Origin: Ptiloglossa arizonensis
Lineage: Eukaryota > Arthropoda > Insecta > Hymenoptera > Colletidae
Direction: 5' to 3'
NCBI RefSeq assembly: GCF_051014685.1
Contig: NW_027478459.1
Coordinates: forward strand, 744,001 to 808,000
DNA: 64,000 nt
The position numbers were made by a program, and so were the translations under genes. This document shows positions 21,720 through 34,959 of the stretch, in pieces; position 1 is the stretch's first letter; each line of letters begins with the position of its first letter. Below the pieces are notes generated by a model. The model had not been told where the DNA came from and made no database searches. It was given only the letters and a program-made list of their open reading frames with translations.

Positions 21720-24700
21720 AATCCGTTCGCGAGATATGGGAGTTCGAAGTTAAGGAATGGTTGAGAAACCATCATAATTTTCGCAAGGCTGATACTCGAA
21801 ACCAATAACTACAGAGGCCTAGGGGAAAAATACACATAGCTCTGTAATCGGGCAAGTTTCTACTTTCACATGCAACAGGAATTTCTCGAGTTCGTCAATC
21901 CGTTCGCGAGATATGGGAGTTTGAAGTTAAGGAATGGTTGAGAAACCATCAAAATTTTCGTAAATCTGATACTCGAAACCAATAACTACAATGGCCTAGG
22001 GGAAAAATACACATACCGTTGTAATCGGGCGAGTTTCTACTTCCAGATGCATCCGGAAGTCCTCGTGTTCGTCAATCCGTTCGCGAGATATGGGAGTTTG
22101 AAGTTAAGGAATGGTTGAGAAACCATCAAAATTTTGGCAAGTCTGATATTCGAGACCAATGACTACTATGGCCTAGGGCAAAAATACACATACCTTTGTA
22201 ATCGGGCGTGTTTCTACTTTCAGATGCAACAGGAATTTCTCGAGTTCATCAATACGATCGCGAGATGTGGGAGATTGAAGTTAAGGTGTGGTTGAGAAAC
22301 CATCAAAATTTTCGCAAGTCTGATACTCGAAACCAACAACTGAAATGGCCTAGTGAAAAAGTACACACACCATTGCAATCGGGCGAGTTTCCACTTTCAG
22401 ATGCGACAGGAATTTCTCGAGTTCGCCAATCCGTTCGCGAGGTATGGGAGTTTGAAGTTAAGAAATGCTTGAGAAACCATCAAAATTTTCGCAAGTCTGA
22501 TACGCGAAACCAATAACTACAATGGCCTAGATGAAAAATACACATACCTTTGTAATCTGGCGTGTTTCTTCTTTCGGATGCAACAGGAATTTCTCGATTT
22601 CGTCAATCCGTTCGCGAGATATGGGAGTTTGAAGTTAAGGAATGGTTGAGAAACCATCAAAATTTTCGCAAGTCTGATATTCGAGACCAATAACTACTAT
22701 GGCCTAGGGCAAAAATACACATACCGTTGTAATCGGGCGAGTTTCTGCTTTCAGGTGCAATAGGAAATTCTCGAGTTCGTCAATCCGTTCGAGAGATATG
22801 GGAGTTTGAAGTTAAGGAATGGTTGAGAAAACATCAAAATGTTCGCAAGTCTGATACTCGAAACCAATAACTGGAATGGCCAACGGGAAAAGTACACACA
22901 CCATTGTAATCAGGCGAGTTTCTACTTTCAGATGCAACAGGAATTTCTCGAGTTTGCCAATCCGTTCGCGAGGTATGGGAGTTTGAAGTTAAGGAATGGT
23001 TGAGAAACCATCAAAATTTTCGCAAGTCTGATATTCGAGACCAATAACTACTATGGCCTAGGGGAAAAATACACATACCTTTGTAATCGGGCTTGTTCCT
23101 ACTTTCAGATGCAACAGGAATTTCTCGAGTTCGTCAATCCGTTCGCGTGATATGGGAGTTTAAAGTTAAGGAGTGGTTGAGAAACCATCAAAATTTTCGC
23201 AAGTCTTCTACTCGAAACCAATAACTACAATGGCCTAGGGGAAAAATACACATACCGTTGTAATCGAGCGAGTTTCTACTTCCAGATGCAACCGGAAGTC
23301 CTCGAGTTCCTCATTCCGTTCACGAGATATGGGAGTTTGAAGTTAAGGAATGCTTGAGAAACCATCAAAATTTTCGCAAGTCAGATGCGCGAAACCAATA
23401 ACTACAATGGCCTAGGGCAAAAATACACATACCGTTGTAATCGGGCGAGTTTCTGCTTTCAGATGCAATAGGAAATTCTGGAGTTCGTTAATCTGTTCGC
23501 GAGATATGGGAGTTTGAAGTTAAGGAGTGGTTGAGAAACCATCAAAATTTTCGCAAGTCTGTTACTCGAGACCAATAACTGGAACGGCCGAGGGGAAAAG
23601 TACACACACCGTTGTAATGGGGCGAGTTTCTGCTTTCAGATGCAACAGGAATTTCTCGAGTTCGTCAATCCGTTCGCGACATATGGGAGTTTGAAATTAA
23701 GGAATGGTTGAGAAACCAACAAAATTTTCGCAAGTCTGATACTCGAAACCAATAACTGCAATGGCCTAGGGAAAAAATACACATAGCGCTGTAATCGGGA
23801 GAGTTTCTATTTTCAGATGCAACAGAAATTTTTCGGATTCGTCAATCCGTTCGTGAGATATGGGAGTTTGAAGTTAAGGAATGGTTGAGAAACCATAAAA
23901 ATTTTCGCATGTCTGATACTCGAAACCAATAACTACTATGGCCTAGGGCAAAAATACACATACCATTGTAATCGGACGAGTTTCTGTTTCAGATGCAACA
24001 GGAATTTCTCGAGTTCGTCAATCCGTTCGCGAGATATGGGGGTTTGAAGTTAAGGAATGCTTGAGAAGCCATCAAAATTTTCGCAAGTCTGATACGCGAA
24101 ACCAATAACTACAATGGCCTAGGGGAAAAATACACGTACCTTTGTAATCGGGCATGTTCCTACTTTCAGATGCAACAGGAATTTCTCGAGTTCGTCAATC
24201 CGTTCGCGAGATATGGGAGTTTAAAGTTAAGGTGTGGTTGAGAAACCATCAAAATTTTCGCGAGTCTGATACTCGAAACCAATAACTACAATGGCCTAGG
24301 GGAAAAATACAAATACCGTTGTAATCGGGCGAGTTTCTACTTCCAGATGCAACCGGAAGTCCTCGAGTTCGTCAATCCGTTCGCGAGATATGGGCGTTTG
24401 AAGTTAAGGAATGGTTGAGAAACCATAAAAATTTTCGCAAGTCTGATACCCGAAACCAGTAACTACAATGGCCTAGGGCAAAAATACACATACCGTTGTA
24501 ATTTGGAGAGTTTCTGCTTTCAGATGCCATAGGAAATTCTCGAGTTCGTCAATCCGTTCGAGAGATATGGGAGTTTGAAGTTAAGGAATGGTTGAGAAAA
24601 CATCAAAATTTTTGCAAGTCTGATACTCGAAACCAATAACTGGAATGGCCTACGGGAAAAGTACACACACCATTGTAATCAGGCGACTTTCTACTTTCAG

Positions 24701-25436
24701 ATGCAACAGGAATTTCTCGAGTTCGCCAATCCGTTCGCGAGGTATGGGAGTTTGAAGTTAAGGAATCGTTGAGAAACCATCAAAATTTTCGCAAGTCTGA
24801 TACTCGAAACCAATAACTACCAAGGCCTAGGGCAAAAATACACATACCGTTGTAAACGGGAGAGTTTCTGCTTTCAGATGCAATAGGAAATTCTCGAGTT
24901 CGTCAATCCGTTCGAGAGATATGGGAGTTTGATGTTAAGGAATGGTTGAGAAACCATCAAAATTTTCGCAAGTCTGATAATCGAAACCAATAACTACAAT
25001 GGCCTAGGGGCAAAACACCAATAACGTTGTAATCGGGCGAGTTTCTACTTTCAGATGCAACAGCAATTTCTCGAGTTCGTCAATCCGTTCGCGAGATAAG
25101 ACAGTTTGAAGTTAAGGAATGGTTGAGAAACCATCAAAATTTCCGCTGGTCTGATACTCGAAACCAATAACTGGAATGGCCTAGGGGAAAAGTACACACA
25201 CCGTTGTAATCGTGCGAGTTTCTACTTTCAGATGCAACAGGAATTTCTCGAGTTCGTCATACCGTTCGCGAGATATGGGAGTTTGAAGTTACGGAATGTT
25301 TGAGAAACCATCAAAATTTTCGCTGGTCTGATACTCGAAACCTATAACTGGAGTGGCCTATGGGAAAAGTACACACACCTTTGTAATCGGGCGAGTTTCT
25401 ACTTTCAGATGCAACAGGAATTTCTCGAGTTCACCA
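21720..25436 (+). repeat. Region D HOR copy 1, 21 monomers
   Basis: The block starts near the private variants GGGAGTTCGAAG and TCGCAAGGCTG and is repeated from 25,437. The offset is 3,716 bp at its start and 4,070 bp from about 22,208 on. Other markers are GATATTCGAGACC, CTGGAGTTCGTTAATC, GATAAGACAG and ATACGATCGCGAGATG. A 102-codon open frame at 22,208-22,516 is a by-product of the repeat. Confidence 0.9.
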
Positions 25437-28400
25437 ATCCGTTCGCGAGATATGGGAGTTCGAAGTTAAGGAATGGTTGAGAAACCATCATAATTTTCGC
25501 AAGGCTGATACTCGAAACCAATAACTACAGAGGCCTAGGGGAAAAATACACATAGCTCTGTAATCGGGCAAGTTTCTACTTTCACATGCAACAGGAATTT
25601 CTCGAGTTCGTCAATCCGTTCGCGAGATATGGGAGTTTGAAGTTAAGGAATGGTTGAGAAACCATCAAAATTTTCGTAAATCTGATACTCGAAACCAATA
25701 ACTACAATGGCCTAGGGGAAAAATACACATACCGTTGTAATCGGGCGAGTTTCTACTTCCAGATGCATCCGGAAGTCCTCGAGTTCGTCAATCCGTTCGC
25801 GAGATATGGGAGTTTGAAGTTAAGGAATGGTTGAGAAACCATCAAAATTTTGGCAAGTCTGATATTCGAGACCAATGACTACTATGGCCTAGGGCAAAAA
25901 TACACATACCTTTGTAATCGGGCGTGTTTCTACTTTCAGATGCAACAGGAATTTCTCGAGTTCGTCAATCCGTTCGCGAGATATGGGGGTTTGAAGTTAA
26001 GGAATGCTTGAGAAGCCATCAAAATTTTCGCAAGTCTGATACACGAAACCAATAACTACAATGGCCTACGGGAAAAATACACATACCTTTGTAATCGGGC
26101 GTGTTCCTACTTTCAGATGCAACAGGAATTTCTCGAGTTCGTCAATCCGTTCGCGAGATATGGGAGTTTAAAGTTAAGGAGTGGTTGAGAAACCATCAAA
26201 ATTCTCGCAAGTCTGATACTCGAAACCAATAACTACAATGGCCTAGGGGAAAAATACACATACCTTTGTAATCGGGCGTGTTTCTACTTTCAGATGCAAC
26301 AGGAATTTCTCGAGTTCATCAATACGATCGCGAGATGTGGGAGATTGAAGTTAAGGTGTGGTTGAGAAACCATCAAAATTTTCGCAAGTCTGATACTCGA
26401 AACCAACAACTGAAATGGCCTAGTGAAAAAGTACACACACCATTGCAATCGGGCGAGTTTCCACTTTCAGATGCGACAGGAATTTCTCGAGTTCGCCAAT
26501 CCGTTCGCGAGGTATGGGAGTTTGAAGTTAAGAAATGCTTGAGAAACCATCAAAATTTTCGCAAGTCTGATACGCGAAACCAATAACTACAATGGCCTAG
26601 ATGAAAAATACACATACCTTTGTAATCTGGCGTGTTTCTTCTTTCGGATGCAACAGGAATTTCTCGATTTCGTCAATCCGTTCGCGAGATATGGGAGTTT
26701 GAAGTTAAGGAATGGTTGAGAAACCATCAAAATTTTCGCAAGTCTGATATTCGAGACCAATAACTACTATGGCCTAGGGCAAAAATACACATACCGTTGT
26801 AATCGGGCGAGTTTCTGCTTTCAGGTGCAATAGGAAATTCTCGAGTTCGTCAATCCGTTCGAGAGATATGGGAGTTTGAAGTTAAGGAATGGTTGAGAAA
26901 ACATCAAAATGTTCGCAAGTCTGATACTCGAAACCAATAACTGGAATGGCCAACGGGAAAAGTACACACACCATTGTAATCAGGCGAGTTTCTACTTTCA
27001 GATGCAACAGGAATTTCTCGAGTTCGCCAATCCGTTCGCGAGGTATGGGAGTTTGAAGTTAAGGAATGGTTGAGAAACCATCAAAATTTTCGCAAGTCTG
27101 ATATTCGAGACCAATAACTACTATGGCCTAGGGGAAAAATACACATACCTTTGTAATCGGGCTTGTTCCTACTTTCAGATGCAACAGGAATTTCTCGAGT
27201 TCGTCAATCCGTTCGCGTGATATGGGAGTTTAAAGTTAAGGAGTGGTTGAGAAACCATCAAAATTTTCGCAAGTCTTCTACTCGAAACCAATAACTACAA
27301 TGGCCTAGGGGAAAAATACACATACCGTTGTAATCGAGCGAGTTTCTACTTCCAGATGCAACCGGAAGTCCTCGAGTTCCTCATTCCGTTCACGAGATAT
27401 GGGAGTTTGAAGTTAAGGAATGCTTGAGAAACCATCAAAATTTTCGCAAGTCAGATGCGCGAAACCAATAACTACAATGGCCTAGGGCAAAAATACACAT
27501 ACCGTTGTAATCGGGCGAGTTTCTGCTTTCAGATGCAATAGGAAATTCTGGAGTTCGTTAATCTGTTCGCGAGATATGGGAGTTTGAAGTTAAGGAGTGG
27601 TTGAGAAACAATCAAAATTTTCGCAAGTCTGTTACTCGAGACCAATAACTGGAACGGCCGAGGGGAAAAGTACACACACCGTTGTAATGGGGCGAGTTTC
27701 TGCTTTCAGATGCAACAGGAATTTCTTGAGTTCGTCAATCCGTTCGCGACATATGGGAGTTTGAAATTAAGGAATGGTTGAGAAACCAACAAAATTTTCG
27801 CAAGTCTGATACTCGAAACCAATAACTGCAATGGCCTAGGGAAAAAATACACATAGCGCTGTAATCGGGAGAGTTTCTATTTTCAGATGCAACAGAAATT
27901 TTTCGGATTCGTCAATCCGTTCGTGAGATATGGGAGTTTGAAGTTAAGGAATGGTTGAGAAACCATAAAAATTTTCGCATGTCTGATACTCGAAACCAAT
28001 AACTACTATGGCCTAGGGCAAAAATACACATACCATTGTAATCGGACGAGTTTCTGTTTCAGATGCAACAGGAATTTCTCGAGTTCGTCAATCCGTTCGC
28101 GAGATATGGGGGTTTGAAGTTAAGGAATGCTTGAGAAGCCATCAAAATTTTCGCAAGTCTGATACGCGAAACCAATAACTACAATGGCCTAGGGGAAAAA
28201 TACACGTACCTTTGTAATCGGGCATGTTCCTACTTTCAGATGCAACAGGAATTTCTCGAGTTCGTCAATCCGTTCGCGAGATATGGGAGTTTAAAGTTAA
28301 GGTGTGGTTGAGAAACCATCAAAATTTTCGCGAGTCTGATACTCGAAACCAATAACTACAATGGCCTAGGGGAAAAATACAAATACCGTTGTAATCGGGC

Positions 28401-29507
28401 GAGTTTCTACTTCCAGATGCAACCGGAAGTCCTCGAGTTCGTCAATCCGTTCGCGAGATATGGGCGTTTGAAGTTAAGGAATGGTTGAGAAACCATAAAA
28501 ATTTTCGCAAGTCTGATACCCGAAACCAGTAACTACAATGGCCTAGGGCAAAAATACACATACCGTTGTAATTTGGAGAGTTTCTGCTTTCAGATGCCAT
28601 AGGAAATTCTCGAGTTCGTCAATCCGTTCGAGAGATATGGGAGTTTGAAGTTAAGGAATGGTTGAGAAAACATCAAAATTTTTGCAAGTCTGATACTCGA
28701 AACCAATAACTGGAATGGCCTACGGGAAAAGTACACACACCATTGTAATCAGGCGACTTTCTACTTTCAGATGCAACAGGAATTTCTCGAGTTCGCCAAT
28801 CCGTTCGCGAGGTATGGGAGTTTGAAGTTAAGGAATCGTTGAGAAACCATCAAAATTTTCGCAAGTCTGATACTCGAAACCAATAACTACCAAGGCCTAG
28901 GGCAAAAATACACATACCGTTGTAAACGGGAGAGTTTCTGCTTTCAGATGCAATAGGAAATTCTCGAGTTCGTCAATCCGTTCGAGAGATATGGGAGTTT
29001 GATGTTAAGGAATGGTTGAGAAACCATCAAAATTTTCGCAAGTCTGATAATCGAAACCAATAACTACAATGGCCTAGGGGCAAAACACCAATACCGTTGT
29101 AATCGGGCGAGTTTCTACTTTCAGATGCAACAGCAATTTCTCGAGTTCGTCAATCCGTTCGCGAGATAAGACAGTTTGAAGTTAAGGAATGGTTGAGAAA
29201 CCATCAAAATTTCCGCTGGTCTGATACTCGAAACCAATAACTGGAATGGCCTAGGGGAAAAGTACACACACCGTTGTAATCGTGCGAGTTTCTACTTTCA
29301 GATGCAACAGGAATTTCTCGAGTTCGTCATACCGTTCGCGAGATATGGGAGTTTGAAGTTACGGAATGTTTGAGAAACCATCAAAATTTTCGCTGGTCTG
29401 ATACTCGAAACCTATAACTGGAGTGGCCTATGGGAAAAGTACACACACCTTTGTAATCGGGCGAGTTTCTACTTTCAGATGCAACAGGAATTTCTCGAGT
29501 TCACCAA
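25437..29507 (+). repeat. Region D HOR copy 2, 23 monomers
   Basis: Second copy of the region D unit with the same order of markers. It is two monomers longer because of an insertion near 25,956-26,309. The 102-codon open frame recurs unchanged at 26,278-26,586. Confidence 0.9.
25956..26309 (+). repeat. Two extra monomers in region D copy 2
   Basis: The offset between the D copies rises from 3,716 to 4,070 (354 bp, two monomers) across this stretch. The added pair (markers GGGGGTTTGAAG with GAGAAGCC, and GGCGTGTTCC) resembles monomers found elsewhere in the HOR, near 24,040-24,230. It was therefore probably gained by unequal exchange or conversion within the array. Edges are approximate. Confidence 0.75.
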
Positions 29508-30024
29508 TCCGTTCGCGAGGTATGGGAGTTTGAAGTTAAGGAATGCTTGAGAAACCATCAAAATTTTCGCAAGTCTGATACGCGAAACCAATAACTACAA
29601 TGGCCTAGGGCAAAAATACACATACCGTTGTAATCGGGCGAGTTTCTGCTTTCAGATGCAATAGGAAATTCTGGAGTTCGTTAATCTGTTCGCGAGATAT
29701 AGGAGTTTGAAGTTAAGGAGTGGTTGAGAAACCATCAAAATTTTCGCAAGTCTGTTACTCGAGACCAATAACTGGTATGGCCTAGGGGAAAAGTACACAC
29801 ACCGTTGTAATGGGGCGAGTTTCTGCTTTCAGATGCAACAGCAATTTCTCGAGTTCGTCAATCCGTTCGCTAGATATGGGAGTATGAAATTAAGGAATGG
29901 TTGAGAAACCAACAAAATTTTCGCTCGTCTGATACTCGAAACCAATAACTGGAAAGGGCTAGGGGAAAAGTACACACACCATTGTAATCGGGCTAGTTTC
30001 TACTTTCAGATGCAACAGGAATTT
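29508..30024 (+). repeat. Linking monomers between regions D and E
   Basis: About three monomers. The first part resembles 23,340-23,700 (GATACGCGAAACC, CTGGAGTTCGTTAATC, TCTGTTACTCGAGACC), like the start of a third, broken region D copy. The rest has private variants such as TTTCGCTCGTC and GGAAAGGGC. Confidence 0.65.
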
Positions 30025-30190
30025 CTCGAGTTCGTCAATCCGTTCGCGCGATATGGGAGCTGGAAGTTAACGAATGGTTGAGAAACCTACAAAATTTTCG
30101 CAAGTCTGATGCTAGAAACGAATTACTGGAATGGCCTAGGGGAAATGTACACACACCATTGTAATCGGGCGAGTTTCTGCTTTCAGATGC

Positions 30191-30210
30191 AACCATCAAT
30201 ATGATATGGG
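30191..30210 (+). repeat. Shortened monomer junction (about 24 bp missing)
   Basis: GATGCAAC is followed by CATCAATAT and then GATATGGGAG, in place of the normal 33 bases holding the XhoI/NruI part. The monomer is about 24 bp short and the replacement looks like filler sequence. The identical junction is present near 44,262 and 47,023, so it arose once and was copied with the block. Confidence 0.85.
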
Positions 30211-30578
30211 AGTTTGAAGTTAAGGAATGGTTGAGAAACCATCAAAATTTTCGCAAGTCTGATACTCGAAACCAATAACTGGACTCGCTTAGGGGAAAGT
30301 AGACACACCATTATAATCGGACGAGTTTTACCTTTCAGATGCAACAGGAATTATTCGGAGTTCGTCAATCCGTTCGCGAGATAAGGGAGTTTGAAATTAA
30401 GGAATGGTTGACAAACCATCCAAATTTTCACAAGTCTGATACTCGAAACCAATAACTACAATGGCCTAGGGTAAAAATACACATACCGTTGTAATCGGGA
30501 GAGTTTGTACTTTCAGATGCACGGAAATTTCTCGGATTCGTGAAACCGTTCGCGAAATATCGGAGTTTGGAGTTAAGA

Positions 30579-30596
30579 GATGGTTGAGAAACCATC
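30579..30596 (+). other. Perfect 7-bp inverted repeat with 4-base loop, representative
   Basis: GATGGTT, loop GAGA, AACCATC. The stem is perfect over 7 bp in the region E subfamily and over 6 bp (ATGGTT/AACCAT) in ordinary monomers, where it spans the monomer junction. It could extrude as a small cruciform or fold in RNA with a GNRA-type loop. Common variants (TGCTT, AACGG, GAGACC, AACCGTC) break the stem on one side without a matching change on the other. Confidence 0.7.
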
Positions 30597-32188
30597 AAAA
30601 TTTTCGCAATTCTGATGCTAGAAACGAATAACTGGAATGGCCTAGGGGAAAAGTACACACACCATTGTAATCGGGCGAGTTTCTCCTTTCAGATGCCACA
30701 GGAATTTCTCGAGTTCGTCAATCCGTTCGCGAGATATGGGAGTTTGAAGTTAAGGAATGGTTGAGAAACCATCAAAATTTTCGCAAGTCTGTTACTCGAA
30801 ACCAATAACAGGAATGGCCTAAGGGAAAAGTACACACACCGTTGTAATCGGGCGCGTTTCTACTTTCAGATGCAGCAGGAATTTCTGGAGTTCGTCAATC
30901 CGTTCCCGAGATATGGGAGTTTGAAGTTAAGGAATGGTTGAGAAACCGTCAAAATTTTCGCAAGTCTGATACTCGAAACCAATAACTGGAATGGTCTAGG
31001 GGAAAAGTACACACACCATTGTAATCGGACGTGTTTCTACTTTCAGAAGCAACAGGAATTTCTCGAGTTCGTCAATCTGTTCGCGAGATATGGGAGTTTG
31101 AAATTAAGGAATGATTGAGAAACCATCAAAATTTTCACAATTCTGATACTCGAAACCAATAACAGGAATGGCCTAGGGAAAAGTACACACACCATTGTAA
31201 TCTGGCGAGTATCTACTTTCAGATGCAACATGAATTTCTCGAGTTCGTCAATCCGTTCGCGAGGTATGGGAGTTTGAAGTTAAGAAATGGTTGAGAAACC
31301 ATCAAAATTTTCGCAAGTCTGGTGCTAGAAACGAATTACTGGAATGGCCTAGGGGAAAAGTACACACAGCATTGTAATCGGGCGTGTTTCTGCTTTCAGA
31401 TGCAACAGGAATTTCTCGAGTTCGTCAATCCGTTCGCGAGATATGGGAGTTTGAAGTAATGGAATGGTTGAGAAACCACAAAAATTTTCGCAAGTCTGAT
31501 ACTCGAAACCAATAACTGGAATCGCCTACGGGAAAAGTACACACACCATTGTAATCGGGCGAGTTTCTCCTTTCAGATGCAACAGGAATTTCTTGAGTTC
31601 GTCAATCCGTTCGCGAGATATGGGTGTTTGAAATTAAGGAATGGTTGAGAAACCATCAAAATTTTCGCAAGTCTGATACTCGAAACCAATAACTACTATG
31701 GCCCAGGGCAAAAATACACATACCGTTGTAATCGGGTGAGTTTCTGCTTTCAGATGCAACAGGAATTTCTCGAGTTCGTCAATCCGTTCGCGAGATATGG
31801 GAGTTTGAAGTTAAGGAATGGTTGAGAAACCATCAAAATTTTCGCAAGTCTGATACTCGAAACCAATAACAGGAATGGCCTAGGGGAAAAGTACACACAC
31901 CAGTGTAATCGGGCGAGTTTCTACTTTCAGATGCAACAGGAACTTCTCGAGTTCGTCAATCTGTTCGCGAGATATGGGAGTTTGAAGTTAAGGAATGGTT
32001 GAGAAACCATCAAAATTTTCGCAAGTCTGACACTCGAAACCAATAACTACTATGGACCAGCGCAAAAATACACACACCGTTGTAATCGGGCGAGTTTCAC
32101 CTTTCAGATGCAACAGGAATTTCTCGAGTTCGTCATTCCGTTCGCAAGATATGGGAGTTTGAAGTTAAGGAGTGGTTGAGAGACCATC

Positions 32189-32895
32189 AAAATTTTCACA
32201 AGTCTGATACTCGAAACCAGTAACAGGAATGGCCTAGGGGAAAAGTACACAGACCATTGTAATCTGGCGAGTTTCTGCTTTCAGATGCAACAGGAATTTC
32301 TCGAGCTCGTCAATCCGTTCGCGAGATATGGGAGTTTGAACTTAAGGAATGGTTGAGAAACCGTCAAAATTTTCGCAAGTCTGATACTCGAAACCAATAA
32401 CTGGAATGGTCTAGGGGAAAAGTACACACACCATTGTAATCGGACGTGTTTCTACTTTCAGAAGCAACAGGAATTTCTCGAGTTCGTCGATCCGTTCGCG
32501 AGATATGGGAGTTTGAAGTTCAGGAGTGGATGAGAAACCATCAAAATTTTCACAAGTGTAATACTCGAAACCAATAACTACAATGGCCTAGGGCAAAAAT
32601 ACACATACCGTTGTAATCGGGAGAGTTTGTACTTTCAGATGCACGGAAATTTTTCGGATTCGTCAAACCGTTCGCGATATATCGGATTTTGGAGTTAAGA
32701 GATGGTTGAGAAACCATCAAAATTTTCGCAATTCTGATGCTAGAAACGAATAACTGGAATGGCCTGCAGGAAAAATACACACACCATTGTAATCGGGCGG
32801 GTTTCTACTTTCAGATGCAACAGGAACTTCTCGAGTTCGTCAATCCGTTCGCGAGATATGGGAGTTTGAAATTAAGGAGTGGTTGAGAGACCATC
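32189..32895 (+). repeat. Four monomers present only in region E copy 1
   Basis: Copy 2 lacks these 707 bp (four monomers minus 1 bp). The offset between the copies falls from 16,832 to 16,125 across the site, with the join in copy 2 near 49,021. Confidence 0.8.
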
Positions 32896-34959
32896 AAAAT
32901 TTTCGCAAGTCTGATACTCGAAACCAATAACTACTATGGACCAGCGCAAAAATACACACACCGTTGTAATCGGGCGAGTTTCACCTTTCAGATGCAACAG
33001 GAATTTCTCGAGTTCGTCAATCCGTTCGCGAGATATGGGAGTTTGAAATTAAGGAGTGGTTGAGAGACCATCAAAATCTTCACAAGTCTGATACTCGAAA
33101 CCAATAACAGGAATGGCCTAGGGGAAAAGTACACACACCATTGTAATCTGGCGAGTTTCTACTTTCATATGCAACAGGAATGTCTCGAGTTCGTCAATCC
33201 GTTCGCGAGGTATAGGAGTTTGAAGTTAAGAAATGGTTGAGAAACCATCAAAATTTTCGCAAGTCTGATGCCAGAAACGAATTACTGGAATGGCCTAGGG
33301 GAAAAGTACACACACCATTGTAATCGGGCGAGTTTCTGCTTTCAGATGTAACAGGAATTTCTCGAGCTCGTCAATCCGTTCGCGAGATATGGGAGTTTGA
33401 AGTTAAGGAGTGGATGAGAAACCATCAAAATTTTCACAAGTTTAATACTCGAAACCAATAACTACAATGCCCTAGGGTAAAAATACACATACCGTTGTAA
33501 TCGGGAGAGTTTGTACATTCAGATGCACGGAAATTTTTCGGATTCGTCAAACCGTTCGCGAAATATCGGAGTTTGAAGTTAAGGTATGGTTGACAAACCA
33601 TCAAAATTTTCGCAAGTCTGATACTCGAAACCAATAACTACTATGGGCCAGCACAAAAATACACACACCGTTGTAATCGGGCGAGTTTCACCTTTCAGAT
33701 GCAACAGGAATTTCTCGAGTTCGTCAATCCGTTCGCGAGATATGGGAGTTTGAAGTTAAGGAGTGGATGAGAAACCATCAAAATTTTCACAAGTGTAATA
33801 CTCGAAACCAATAACTACAATGGCCTAGGGCAAAAATACACATACCGTTGTAATCGGGACAGTTTACACTTTCAGATGCACGGAAATTTTTCGGATTCGT
33901 CAAACCGTTCGCGATGTATCGGAGTTTGGAGTTAAGGGATGGTTGAGAAACCATCAAAATTTTCGCAATTCTGATGCTAGAAACGAATAACTGGAATGGC
34001 CTAGGGGAAAAGTACACACACCATTGTAATCGGGCGGGTTTCTACTTTCAGATGCAACAGGAACTTCTCGAGTTCGTCAATCTGTTCGCGAGATATGGGA
34101 GTTTGAAGTTAAGGAATGGTTGAGAAACCGTCAAAATTTTCGCAAGTCCGATACTCGAAACCAATAACTGGAATGGTCTAGGGGAAAAGTACACACACCA
34201 TTGTAATCGGACGTGTTTCTACTTTCAGAAGCAACAGGAATTTCTCGAGTTCGTCAATCTGTTCGCGAGATATGGGAGTTTGAAATTAAGGAATGATTGA
34301 GAAACCATCAAAATTTTCACAATTCTGATACTCGAAACCAATAACAGGAATGGCCTAGGGAAAAGTACACACACCACTGTAATCTGGCGAGTATCTACTT
34401 TCAGATGCAACATGAATTTCTCGAGTACGTCAATCCGTTCGCGAGGTATGGGAGTTTGAAGTTAAGAAATGGTTGAGAAACCATCAAAATTTTCGCAAGT
34501 CTGGTGATAGAAACGAATTACTGGAATGGCCTAGGGGAAAAGTACACACACCATTGTAATCGGGCGTGTTTCTCCTTTCAGATGCAACAGGAATTTCTCG
34601 AGTTCGTCAATCCGTTCGCGAGATATGGGCGTTTGAAGTAATGGAATGGTTGAGAAACCACCAAAATTTTCGCAAGTCTGATACTCGAAACAAATAACTG
34701 GAATCGCCTACGGGAAAAGTACACACACCATTGTAATCGGGCGAGTTTCTCCTTTCAGATGCAACAGGAATTTCTTGAGTTCCTCAATCCGTTCGCGAGA
34801 TATGGGTGTTTGAAATTAAGGAATGGTTGAGAAACCATCAAAATTTTCGCAAGTCTGATACTCGAAACCAATAACTACTATGGCCCAGGGCAAAAATACA
34901 CATACCATTGTAATCGGGCGAGTTTCTACTTTCAGATGCAACAGGAATTTCTCGAGTTC

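Noticed and set aside
22208..22516. 102-codon open frame (+), repeated at 26,278-26,586
   Set aside because: It covers about 1.7 satellite monomers, its amino-acid sequence repeats with the 59-codon period, and it is duplicated only because the HOR is. No recognisable domain.
30579..30596. Rho-independent terminator or structured RNA
   Set aside because: The stem is only 6-7 bp, not followed by a U-run, repeated with every monomer, and its variants are not compensated.
30428..30658. 76-codon open frame (-), and many related ones of 62-81 codons between 30 and 63 kb
   Set aside because: They recur wherever the same monomer pair recurs, on the strand opposite the repeat landmark, and end at the same in-monomer stop. 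By-products of satellite sequence.
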